A stretch of 64,000 nt of DNA, taken from Perca fluviatilis (Eukaryota > Chordata > Actinopteri > Perciformes > Percidae). Of this stretch, positions 30,146-40,403 are shown one piece after another (positions within the stretch are counted from its first letter, which is position 1; each line of letters opens with the position of its first letter). Under the pieces are notes generated by a model that ran no database searches, was not told the DNA's origin, and worked only from the letters and a program-made list of their open reading frames with translations. The stretch spans positions 20,637,937 to 20,701,936 of the forward strand of contig NC_053118.1 of the NCBI RefSeq assembly GCF_010015445.1, written 5' to 3'. The position numbers were made by a program, and so were the translations under genes.

Positions 30146-33100
30146 CGTGGGATCTCCGTGGTAGATGACTTGCCCCATAAAATCAGTGTAAAACACAGCT
30201 TCAGCTATGATGGAGAACCATGTGAGGAGGTGACACACACACAATCTCCACAGCTGCCTAGGCATCTACAGAGGACAGAAATGAAACAAGGAATCAAGAC
30301 CTGACATGAGGAATAAAGAATTCCACCAAAAAAAAATCTGCAACAGCAGACCTTAAATTATTCTAAATGTGATGCAGTGCAATAGTAAAATAGAATAAAA
30401 AAAATAAAAATACATCAATATTAAAGACATTTACAATTTACTTCACCTTCAACATGGATAACCAGAGCAGTCGAACAGTTGTACCCTTGTCTGGTCCTCC
30501 CTCACTGCTGGAGCCCTCAGATGACAGACTGCTAGCTGACAGCTGTAACTCCCGCCTGTCCCCACACCGCTGAAGTTTACTCAGGTCATTCAAACTTTGG
30601 GAGGTGGTAATTGGACGAGGGCTTGATGGTGCTGTCCTTCTCAGTCGATAGCGCTGTGATCCCACTCGTCCATAGTAGGAGAAAGTGAAGGAGGGCTAAA
30701 GAGAAAAAGACCAACATCAGCTTTTTGCAAAATTACTATTACAGAAAGTAATTCAAAAACTGGTAAATGCAATGGTACCTGTCTGTAGAAGGTGTGTGGG
30801 TGTGGTCGTGATGAAGCTAAGGTGTTGGAGGGCCGGCTCGGCAGCCTAGTGGAGGCATGGCCTTTCATTTCATTGGAGTGGTCAGAAGTGGACAAGCCAG
30901 CATTGACACAATTGACAGCCTTGACCTGCTGGGACAGGAGAGAAGCACAGACGTGACATGGGACAACATATCTTAAACCCAGTACAGAAGTTTTCTGTCT
31001 CTAAAAAGTTCCATATATTGCCTATTGAAAAAAGGGAAAATTATCACATTCTATTAATCACAAGTTACCCGTAACATTAACACTGTTCTGGCAATGTAAT
31101 TGCAAGCCAAGACAAATAATATCTGCCACCGTAGCAGCTGATTTCACCTGTGTTTTCAGATGTAAGTCCTCCGAGCCAGAACTGAGAGAAGGAGGGCCGT
31201 TTATTGGACCCCTAAGCTCAGGCCAAGCTGGATTTGTAGGCTCTAAGACCACCATCCCATCAGTAAGGGCGGGTGGTCCACCGGAAGTAGATGAAGACCC
31301 AATACTGTGGTCTGACGGCTTAAAATCATGCACCTCTGGCTGGAAAAATTGTGCATCTGGGTCGAGGTCAGAATCCAACTCAATTGTGGCATCTGGCATG
31401 GCTAAGAATGAATCGCTTTTACTCCGCACTCGCTCCACAGCAAGGAAGTCCATTTCTCCTTCCTCAGGATCTGATCTGTTGCCCTCTCGGGACGGAGCTC
31501 GCACTGAAGCATCCTCCTCTGCAATCACATCAAGTAAAGGTGGAGTGTGACCAACGGCCCTGAAAGACAACTGGCTGGTAGACTCCCCACTTCCCGTGAC
31601 TTTAAGCTGATTGGAAGGAGCTAAAGGTTGCTCAGGGATACTGAGCATGTGCAGTGTGACAGAGATAATGAAGATGATGCCTGCAAACATGAAGAGGACC
31701 TGTTCCTGTGATTTAAATGCTCGGCCCAGAGCTGTGCCAGTCCAGTCTAGACCACCCAGCATGTAGCCCACTGCTCCGCCGAGCCCTGAAGAGACAGGTA
31801 TATACACAGAAACAAGTCAATTATTGTGCAAAGTCTAAGAAACAAGGACAAGTACACACAGCTTCTGAAACTACACTGCCTATGTGTGTGAAACATTTTT
31901 TTAAACTCACATTCTGGGAAACGTGTATGACGATGTATATGTGTACTACTTATGTGTGTTATTAAATAGCTGATATTTAAACAGGTGTATGTGGACAGTG
32001 TGTGTGTGTGCGTGTGTTTGTGTCCATACATGCATGTTGTCTTACCAGCCGAGAAAGCATGAATATTTAGGGCCATATCTTGCTCGTCAGTGTCAGCAAC
32101 ATCAAGAAGGTAAGCTCTGATTGGTCCCTCAGAGGCATCGGCACAGAAATCCAGCACCACCACACCAACTACAGTGAGGACGATGCCAATTGGCTGGCTG
32201 CTAGGACTATCACCAACAGAAAGGCCTAACAGAATAACACAAAATGTATTCAGTCATTTTTTTAATCAGAATGTTTTTTATTGAGCCAAAGATTATTGTG
32301 CAGACAGTAACATAGTCGAGTGCTCATTTTTGTAGGAAAGTGAAAGTAAGATTACAAACATGAATCTGTATATAAAACAAAAAGAAACTAAATAAAAAAA
32401 CCACAAGAGACCTTCATTTCTCCATACCATTCCTGTTGTTAAACAGTAATTATTATAATTTGTAAGTGGTGATCTCCTTTGAAACTTTCTACTCACCTAT
32501 TAATGATCCATTTAAGAACAGCGCCACCCCCAGCAGCACACCTACACACAGGGCCAGAATGAATGGTCTTCTCCGGCCCCATCGCAGAGTACATCGGTCA
32601 CTGGCTGAGCCAATCACAGGTGTGAAGAGGAGACCCAGGATAGGACTGAGGAACCAGGTTAAACTGTAATATTGCTCAGGAAGACCTAGAAAACACACAC
32701 AAACAAGATGGTAGATTTAAGACTAAGAACCAGAACCCAGTCAACGTATACTATTGTTGGACGAGGTGAAACCAGATTTTTTTATTCTAATTTTAGGAAA
32801 GACTTGATATGAAATAATGCTTTGCCTCACATGTGCCTCTCTCTCTTATTACATTTGACCACATGGTTAAATAAGCTCTGATAAGATCTGCCAAATGTTT
32901 TCATTGAATTTCCTTTGATTTACTTGTGTTTTTATTATAAACCATGTATTTAACACTGACTAACTACTGATGGAAGGAGTCAGCTTAAAAGTTCTTTGCA
33001 ATGAATTACTCATTCACCAGGTTCTGTTTTGTCCTGCCATCTTGGTACAAAACTCATCAATAAGCCAACCTATTCATATATTTGTCATGCAGGGACTTTC

Positions 33101-36100
33101 CATAATAACTAAAACAGTGAAGTCTGGGCAGAAAAACTTCTTTTTTTTTAAATCTTTGTTTTCCTATGTTCCATTGTTTATACAAGCATAGCTGAAAAAA
33201 CACTAGTGCTCTTAAGCAGCTTCCTTTTTTGACTTTTTCTAGTAGCACTATGAAGCAATTATTTTAATGAGTGGCTCTCAGTTATGCTTGTTTTATCCAT
33301 ACAGATGAGGATGCACAAGGAAGCACATGTGCAGGTGGGAGATACACATTCCTGCCAATGGTTTCAAACTATTGTACTAATCGACAGGTGGCACTAATAA
33401 GCCAATACATGCAGCAATGCTCCATTAAAGGCAGGGGAGAAGACTGCTGGATGGAAAACACTGATGCTAACAATGCAGGTTTAAAACAATAAATAAAAAT
33501 CAGCTCTGCAAATGTTTATTGAGGACGGAAATGCATGCGATACGTTTGTTAGAAGTCAAGGTAAAACACAATGCATTTTGGTGAGTAACACTGTGTCAAC
33601 ATAACTTATAATTGTTTAAAGGAAAACTCCACAGGTCACACATTAAGCCTACCTTTACTATGACACACTCATTACAGTATCTAGGTTTGTGTTGCAAGAA
33701 GGCACAGCCGACCTGCTTGAGTTCAATGTTGTAAAGCTACAGTACTTTGCAGTGGCTGACAGCTCAGTCACACTTGAGGTTGTTCAGATTGGAATACATT
33801 TCACTCACTAAGCATTCTTCAGAGATTACTGGTATAGTAACCAAGCAAAACTGGATGCCTTAAAAAATGCTTTCAAAAACATCAATATGGTTTGCTTTAA
33901 GGTTTTTTAAAACAAACTTTTTACAATATTGTGAATAGGGAGAAAAACAGAGAGACTATAGAATGTGCTGTGTTAGACATTCTTGCCATACCTAGCCAGG
34001 GGAAAATGCCTTTGTTCCATTTCTGCTATGATGGCAAACTTGACATCTAACTGGATAGCCCCCAGTTAACTACTGCTGGGCAGACAGGTTACATGACACA
34101 GTGGTGCAGCCAAGGGAAATCAATAGATCCAGTGGGGCTAATGAAACAACAGTCTAATGTGTTACAGCTGGAATTCAGACTGATGGGCATCTCCTTGAAA
34201 TTAACAAATAAAAACTGCTCATAGCTAATTTTGGGCAAAGTCAGTGTGGGTCTGCTCATTTTCTGACATTAACCAGGGGAACACTGCCACACACATGTAT
34301 CACTAAAATACCTGACAGGGTAAACAGAACGTGCTACACATTACATCTAGTGTAAGCACCAGCTTTGAAACATCATACGGTACAGTACTATTACATTACC
34401 ACTGTGTACCTCATGTAGGAAGGGTCTAAAAACTCTAACACCTCTGAATAAATTGAAGAATGTGTATTTAGACTGGAAAGTGTGCCTGTGGCACTTACCT
34501 ATATGTTATGTACAAGTTGTTCTGCTAATGTCTGTGTCCCATTCCTATCACAACAAGGTGCACAAAATGGACTAGTAATGCTTAGAAAATGCTAATTCCA
34601 GTGGTGCCAGGACTGCTGACTTTTCATGTGTAGATATCTACGACACAGTGACATCACTTCCACTCCTGAAGTCCTGCCTCCCCGTCCTATGCCCCTACCT
34701 CACTAACCTCTTCAACTCCTCACTGTCCCTTGGAACTGTCCCCTCTGCCTTCAAAACTGCCGCTGTCACCCCAATCCTTAAAAAATCTGATCTGGATCCC
34801 TCCTCCCTCAACAACTACCGCCCAATATCCAACCTCCCATTTCTGTCTAAAACCCTGGAACGTATAGTCACCGCACAACTACAAACCCATCTTCATGCCA
34901 ATAACCAATTCAAACCCCTCCAATCTAGTTTTCGCCCCCTCCACCGCACTGAAACCGCTCTCCTCAAAGTCCTCAACGACCTCCTTACCTCTGCTGACAC
35001 CGGTTCCCTCAACATCCTCATCCACCTCGACCTGAGTGCAGCCTTCGATACCGTGAGCCATTACATCATGCCCACCAGACTCAAAGACCTCGGTATCGAA
35101 GGTACGGCACTCAACTGGCTCCACTCCTACCTATCCAACAGATCCCACTTCATCTCTCTCCATAACCACACCTCTGCCACAGTTACTCAAGGTGTTCCCC
35201 AAGGCTCCGTACTCGGCCCCCTCCTCTTCATCATCTACATCCTCCCTCTTGGTCAGATACTCCGGCACTTAAACCTGGACTTCCACTGCTATGCTGATGA
35301 CACCCAGATCTACCTCAGCACCAAATCCCCCACAATTCTCCCCTCTCCCACATCAACTTCTGTCTGTCAACAAAAAAAAAATTAAAAAAAAAAAAAAAAA
35401 ACCCAAGACAAAAACACACAAAAAAAAAAAAAAAAAAAAAACCACCAACAAAAAAAAAAAACCCCCCCCCCCCCTTTTTGACAACCTATTAAAAAATGTC
35501 AAGTCATTAAAACCTCCTTCTTTCACCTCCGCAACATTGCCAAAATCAGACCCTCTCTCACACCCCCCGCTGCTGAAAGACTCATTCACGCCTTCATCTC
35601 CTCCCGACTGGACTACTGCAACTCACTTCTCCTCGGCATCAGCTCTACCAACATCAACTGACTCCAACTGGTCCAAAACGCAGCCGCCCGACTCATCACC
35701 CGCTCCAAATCCTGGCACCACATCACTCCTGTCCTAAAACAACTCCACTGGCTCCCTATCTCCCACCGAATCACCTACAAAATCCTGGTCCTCACCTACA
35801 AAGCCCTCCACCATCTGGCCCCCTCATACCTCACTGACCTCCTCTCCCCGTACCAACCCTCACAGTCCCTCAGATCCACCTCAGCTGGTCTCCTCTCCAT
35901 CCAAAAATCCAACCTGCGCAGTTTTGGGGACAGAGCATTCTCCAGGGCAGATCCCAGGCTCTGGAACTCCCTCCCCCAAGAGATCCGCACCTCTGAGTCC
36001 CTCACCATCTTCCAGTCCCACCTCAAGACCTATCTCTTCACCTCTGCTTATCCATAGCCCCACGCCCCCCTCCCTTTCCATCTGTGCCTGAATCTTGTTT

Positions 36101-36481
36101 TGTTTTGTTCTGTTTTTGTACTCTACCTCCCCTGTAAAGCGACTTTGAGTCTATGAAAAGCGCTATATAAATTCAATTTATTATTATTATCATGAGAACA
36201 TGTGTTCAAGCGATAGAGAGCAAGAGCGTGTCTGTTTCTATGTGAATGTATTGTGTCTCCTTACCTATCTGCAGCAGCACTGGCGTCACCAGGGCTGTTT
36301 CCATTGCGTAGCAGAACTCGCGTCCAAACATCACTGCCCCGTGCATTACCCAGCGAAACATAGGGATCTGCATACTTCTGCCCTCTTCCTCCATCTCCTT
36401 CTCACTCTCTTCTTCTTCTTCCTTGGGTTTCCTCCTTTCGGAATGGCCAGAAGCCGCTCTCTCCTCTGCTTCTCTTCCCAT
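24257..36481 (-). CDS. slc45a4: Solute carrier family 45 member 4 (12 coding exons)
   Basis: A 785-residue MFS transporter of the SLC45 group (human about 770); SLC45A4 has been linked to H+-coupled sugar transport and to polyamine/GABA metabolism. Exons, 5' to 3': 36265-36481, 32497-32685, 32046-32225, 31148-31785, 30779-30925, 30447-30695, 30146-30265, 29650-29749, 28961-29041, 28686-28816, 24773-24841, 24257-24493; lengths sum to 2358, divisible by 3, and phases join. The N-terminus is acidic, then [20 protein letters not shown] begins TM1. The MFS/SLC45 signature RWGRRRPF lies at about residues 107-114. A large hydrophilic, Ser-rich loop (about 248-545) separates the two six-helix halves; TM7 follows in exon 30146-30265. 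The C-half motifs [17 protein letters not shown] and [16 protein letters not shown] match vertebrate SLC45A4. The start at 36481 is preferred to an in-frame ATG at 36541 because an acceptor-like CAG lies between them. Confidence 0.94.
24946..25220 (+). mobile_element. Decayed LINE fragment, piece 1 (ORF2 linker)
   Basis: With frame changes it reads like the linker between endonuclease and reverse transcriptase of a non-LTR retrotransposon: an NQKP segment, an alanine/arginine-rich helix, then [10 protein letters not shown]. The last part is split by the hAT-like element at 25221. It lies in the slc45a4 intron 24842-28685, opposite to the gene. Confidence 0.55.
25511..27402. repeat. Nested teleost repeat GGGCCCGAGCACG... 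with about 330 bp internal units
   Basis: It starts GGGCCCGAGCACGAAAGTGC and ends GCTGCTTGCAGCTTTAATTA, followed by (TTA)n. Internally TAGATGGCGCTGTT recurs at 26393, 26722 and 27050, spaced 329 and 328 bases; AACTTCCTGTAGG recurs with a similar spacing. No ORF encodes a recognised protein. It is a common fish repeat by recollection; its class is not known to me. Confidence 0.7.
27403..27432. repeat. (ATT)n microsatellite
   Basis: About ten ATT units at the right end of the nested repeat, with a matching shorter ATT run before its left end near 25498-25510. Confidence 0.8.
27846..27994 (+). mobile_element. Decayed LINE fragment, piece 2
   Basis: Continues piece 1 across the hAT element: TMT before the insertion joins [15 protein letters not shown] after it, as in fish LINE ORF2. 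Most of the reverse transcriptase is missing by internal deletion. Confidence 0.45.
27995..28477. mobile_element. 483 bp MITE inserted in the LINE relic
   Basis: The inverted ends CAGTCCCTCCAGAAAAACGCG and, at the right, CTGGAAGGACTG are flanked directly by ATTAAA on both sides. The interior is rich in GCGGCAT-like motifs. There is no ORF. The ends resemble hAT-type non-autonomous elements; the flank repeat is 6 bases rather than a clean 8. Confidence 0.75.
28478..28600 (+). mobile_element. Decayed LINE fragment, piece 3 (ORF2 C-terminus)
   Basis: The frame ending [19 protein letters not shown] near 28592 matches the C-terminal tail common to several fish LINE ORF2 proteins. It is followed by a C-rich run. 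With pieces 1 and 2 it forms one broken LINE. Confidence 0.55.
30106..30143. repeat. (TG)n microsatellite at a slc45a4 donor site
   Basis: About 18 units. On the gene strand the donor of exon 30146-30265 reads GTACACACAC..., so the CA repeat forms the first part of the intron. Confidence 0.85.
32686..34626. other. slc45a4 intron 1, repeat-poor part
   Basis: No exon or clear repeat was recognised over about 1.9 kb. A possible remnant of a short fish MITE begins near 33620 (GGAAAACTCCAC). Confidence 0.4.
34627..36191 (+). mobile_element. L2-clade LINE, 5'-truncated, with RT remnant
   Basis: An open frame at 34648-35385 encodes reverse transcriptase motifs: [46 protein letters not shown] and [11 protein letters not shown] (the YADD catalytic box). 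After an A/C-rich disruption (35371-35478) the C-terminal part resumes with [16 protein letters not shown] and [16 protein letters not shown], with an internal stop. The tail GCGCTATATAAATTCAATTTATTATTATTA is the usual L2 3' end. It lies antisense in slc45a4 intron 1 and cannot encode an active protein as read. Confidence 0.92.
35371..35478. repeat. A/C homopolymer block inside the LINE
   Basis: Runs of A, short CCAC pieces, then 14 C and T. It replaces or interrupts L2 coding sequence between the RT and the C-terminus. It could be a real low-complexity insertion or a sequencing/assembly fault. Confidence 0.75.
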
Positions 36482-37219
36482 TACAGTCTGGTAATGGGGT
36501 TTTATTTTTCTGAATGGTTGGTATATACCAATGTATAACACTTATTGCTACTATTTCCTATATGTAAGCAACACTGTACTGTGTTATTATATGCTAATAG
36601 AACATGTAATTTCCATGGTTTTCATAATGATCACTCACTGTTTAGGATAAGCCAAAGATATCCAGAAAGTTAATAAGAGTGCATCTCTGCTGCAGCACCT
36701 TCCAGGTTCAAAGCAAAATAATTGCAAATAATTGGGGAGGAGGCAGGAATCATCATTATAATGAGATTAATGTGTCCAAAAAACTGATGTGGTAAAAATA
36801 TATTCCATGCATTTTATCCTCTGGCCATCATGCTGATATGTCACCAGTTGCAGTTGCACGCATCAGGAGATTAATGAGAGAGCGATGGTGTTTCTCTCTG
36901 TGGCTTGCGGATTAAAAATTCAGGAAAAGCAGAGAAGTTCTGTGTAGCTCCAGAGGTATGCAGAGGGGAGGAGCAGAAGAGGTGAGAGAAAGAAAGGGGG
37001 TGCCAATGTGTGTGTTGTAGGCTCCAGTAGCTGCGTTTGTGGTCAACTGTGAGTAGGGTTAGAATAGGTCTGTGAATGCGTTTGCTGTGGCTGGTCAGTG
37101 TGTGTTGGTTGGTTGTGTGCAGGGCGTATTTGGATTGTGTAAGATTATTATATATTATATTTTATTATTATATTATATTATAGAGTGTGGCTCTGCAAAC
37201 AAATGTATTTCTCTCGTTT

Positions 37220-37221
<2 letters not shown>

Positions 37222-37277
<56 letters not shown>
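37222..37277. repeat. (GT)n microsatellite
   Basis: About 28 units in the 5' intron of slc45a4. An AT-only stretch lies just before it at about 37146-37182. Confidence 0.9.
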
Positions 37278-37285
<8 letters not shown>

Positions 37286-38099
37286 ACTTCCAGGCAAGTC
37301 AGGGTTTAAAGCATGTGGAAGCGTGGCAAAGACAGACTGAGTGACACAGCAACCTGCAGAAAAGCAGACATCAGTAAGACAGTAAGCTAAAGCTATAAAA
37401 TATAATGCAATCCAAGTGGTAGCATTGCCTTGGTGTTATCATTCCCTGTCTTAACTTATTTTCTATATTTGTGTTTGTACTCTACAGATAAGACTAACAT
37501 AGCACATTGGTCAAGGCCAAATGCTAGAGGGCTCCCATGTGTAAAACATTTTCAGTGCAGTTTGGGTCCAATGATAGGAAATCATCTTCTAAGAAAAACG
37601 CTGCCCTGTCCCAATGAAGTACACTGGCAATACATTTAAACTCAATATAACTGTGATACACAACTGACGTTGTGTAATAAGTTTATAGATGGAACAGGCA
37701 TCATGTAACAGAATAAAGGAACAAAAGATGAAGCAATTTTGCCACACCTTAAATATCTGAGATTACTATAAAGGTTTGTGACGTTACCTCTCAAGTCTGT
37801 TAAACTCAGTGGCATCAGGTGTAACCATAACCTTTAAACCACAAAACTGGCAGGCTATAAAGACATCAGAGGCATGAAAAAAAGCCACATTAAGTAATAA
37901 ACCCTTATTACAACACCCCACGCCTCTCTCGTATTTCCTAAATCACTTTTAGTCTGTCTTAGGTATTCTAAATAAAAGTTAATTTTGAAACAACTCAAAT
38001 CAACTGAGCGTTAAAACGCTTCTGTGAATTATTCTGTCGTGATGATTTCACAAAGAGTAACCTGTTCCTGTGTGTAGTGACTAGCTAGTCTACACGAGT

Positions 38100-38520
38100 T
38101 TTTAACTCCACATAAGTAACGTCAGAGTTGAAAATGCGTGTTTTTCAAAATTATGACAGGTGTGTGTTTGAGGGGCTTGTTGAACCAGTAAGGGAACGTT
38201 TTGCACGGGGGCAGCTCTGCTAACGGTCGGTAACTCTGACTTAACCTACGTTACCTGAGCTACCTACCGACCTGCCCTACAGTCTAACGTTAGCTACGTA
38301 AGTAATAACGAGGCAATTTTAGCGTGTGAGGATAATGCACATGGCGATAGATAAACACCTGACTGGACACATTAATGTTAACTTTACATTCACTGATGTT
38401 TGACTAGTTGTAGCTAACGTTACCTAGCGAGCTAGATTGGCTAATAAATTAGTTAGGCAGCTAACGTTAGCAATTTAACTTAAGACAGAGAAAAACAGTT
38501 AACGTTAACGGTATATTAAA
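38100..38520. repeat. Cluster of TAACGTTA-type palindromes
   Basis: CTAACGTTAGC or close variants recur near 38284, 38413, 38461 and 38499, with several other ACGT-centred copies between, just inside the transcribed side of the presumed slc45a4 promoter. Confidence 0.6.
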
Positions 38521-38540
38521 GACAAAAATATGTAACATAC

Positions 38541-38800
38541 CTGAAGTTTTACTCCGCTAAGGTAAAGTAAAATCAGTTTCGCGTTATGTCAATTTTCGAT
38601 AACGTGACAGGAAAACTCATGGTTTGGGTTAGCAATCTGGCTAACTGAGTGCCCATCTGGTTCAATACACTCATCAATCTCATTGGTTTCCACGGTATCC
38701 ACAGTAACAAAGCGAGGCGTGGTCTAAGCGGACGCAAATGATGTCATCGAGCTACAAAACTTACGGGGAATGGTTTACTTACAGTTATTATTAGCCTACT
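38541..38800 (-). promoter_or_regulatory. Probable slc45a4 first exon and promoter
   Basis: On the minus strand TTCAG/GTATGT gives a good donor at 38539-38540 for a non-coding first exon starting upstream at about 38640. Just upstream lie GC-rich motifs (GCGAGGCGTGG) and a CRE-like TGATGTCA near 38740. No TATA box was seen. It is inferred from splice logic and position. Confidence 0.4.
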
Positions 38801-40201
38801 CATCAATTAATAATAACAAATAGTGATAAAATAAAACTAAGAATAACAATTATAATAATGTATAAAATATAATAATGTATTCATAATTTCTAAAGACATG
38901 TTATATTTCAAATTGCAATAATGGAACATTTAACTGTATTTCTTTTTTCAAAACCTCATTCCTCAGATATAAAAGGCAGAACTATTTGTAGCACCAGACA
39001 GAGGTGGCTTAACTAAAATGTTATATACTGTAGCCTACATTTCCCATCAACATGAGACAAGTAAATAACTCCAAAGCACCAGATCAACACATAAGGCAAA
39101 GCCAAATATTTGACTCACTTGAACACACCTTTATTCCCCCTACAGTTTCTTCAGTTTACGTAATATGTCATTTGTTCCTACATAGAGAGGTTCTTATGAT
39201 TGTTGATCAAATTGTTTACTTAACAGTACATAATATCAAACAATAATAAAAAAAACAATATTATTTAGCCTACAGCCCAAACATTCACATTGTGTCTGCT
39301 TTCAGTCATCCAAGCAGTTTCCATTGAAGTGATAACATTTTCTTTGGTGTCTTACTGTAATGGTCTTTGAAAGGTATTGCAATGTTGCCCTCTGCTGCAC
39401 AAAAGTGGTTCTCATTCCCAAATATTTTCTTGCAGTGGATCTTCTGAAGTGGTCACCATGTAATGGGCAAAAAACATATCACTATCCTTCCATGTAATCA
39501 GATACAGGTGTGGTCTATTTCACATTGTGTTCCAATTGGTTAAATCCCCTCCTGTTCACACTTAACCAGACAGAATAGTAAGGAATTAGTTCAAGTCTGT
39601 TTGACAGTATATGTTCCACACTTTAAAGAAAAGGGTGTAATGGTCCCAGGCAGGTATCAGGGTGGTCATCAATATCTTCTTTTGTAATACCAGCACTTAT
39701 TACCTGGCCAGTTCTCAGATTTCTGCATAACAGATGTCACAGCTATCATTGTTCCTTTTGCAGTCCCATCTAGACTATCTCTGTTACCAAAAATGGAAAC
39801 TTTTTCAGTTTTCAAAAATAATTTGACTTAGGGCAGTGCAATTGGTCACTTTTAATGTAAAAACATATAAGATTAAAATGTGGATGTGGATGTAGAATAC
39901 GTCAAATGTGTTTGTTTTTTAAATAAGATTTGGTATTTTGTCAATTGTATGATTCAAGTAATAATACATGTTAAGTCAGCTTTGTGTTCTCTTGTATTGT
40001 TTGAATTTGGCTGCAACATGGTCTAGCAGAGAGGGAGATTGTCTCACAGTTGAAAAGTCACAGGTCCAAAGCTGTGGGATGGTTTCTTGTGTGATGATAA
40101 TGTTTAGTTGCAGACTACATTTGTCTCTTGTCAATGTTGGAATTAGTTCAAGTAGTTAATAAACGTTTTTAGTTTGCTAAATCAGCTAAATTGGTTGGTC
40201 C

Positions 40202-40246
<45 letters not shown>

Positions 40247-40403
40247 ACAGCATTGGCTGTTCATCCTGAGCAGTGCCATCATACACTGATGCTGTTATCA
40301 CTGATCAGCATGTTACAGAGTCCAGAAATATCAGACACCTTTCTCCAGGCGATGTAACATCTCAGTAACTCAAAGTTTCTCTTTACCCCATGGGAAAGGG
40401 GAT
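38801..40403 (-). other. gpr20 3' UTR and intergenic flank
   Basis: No coding sequence recognised. A minus-strand AATAAA (TTTATT at 39130-39135) is a candidate polyadenylation signal for gpr20, which would give a 3' UTR of about 1.3 kb. An (ATT)n microsatellite occupies about 40205-40243. Confidence 0.4.

Noticed and set aside
35291..35737. Lys/Pro-rich 148-codon open frame
   Set aside because: Product of the A/C homopolymer block within the L2 LINE.
36482..36541. Upstream in-frame ATG extending slc45a4 by 20 residues
   Set aside because: An acceptor-like CAG lies between the two ATGs and the added residues do not resemble other SLC45A4 N-termini.
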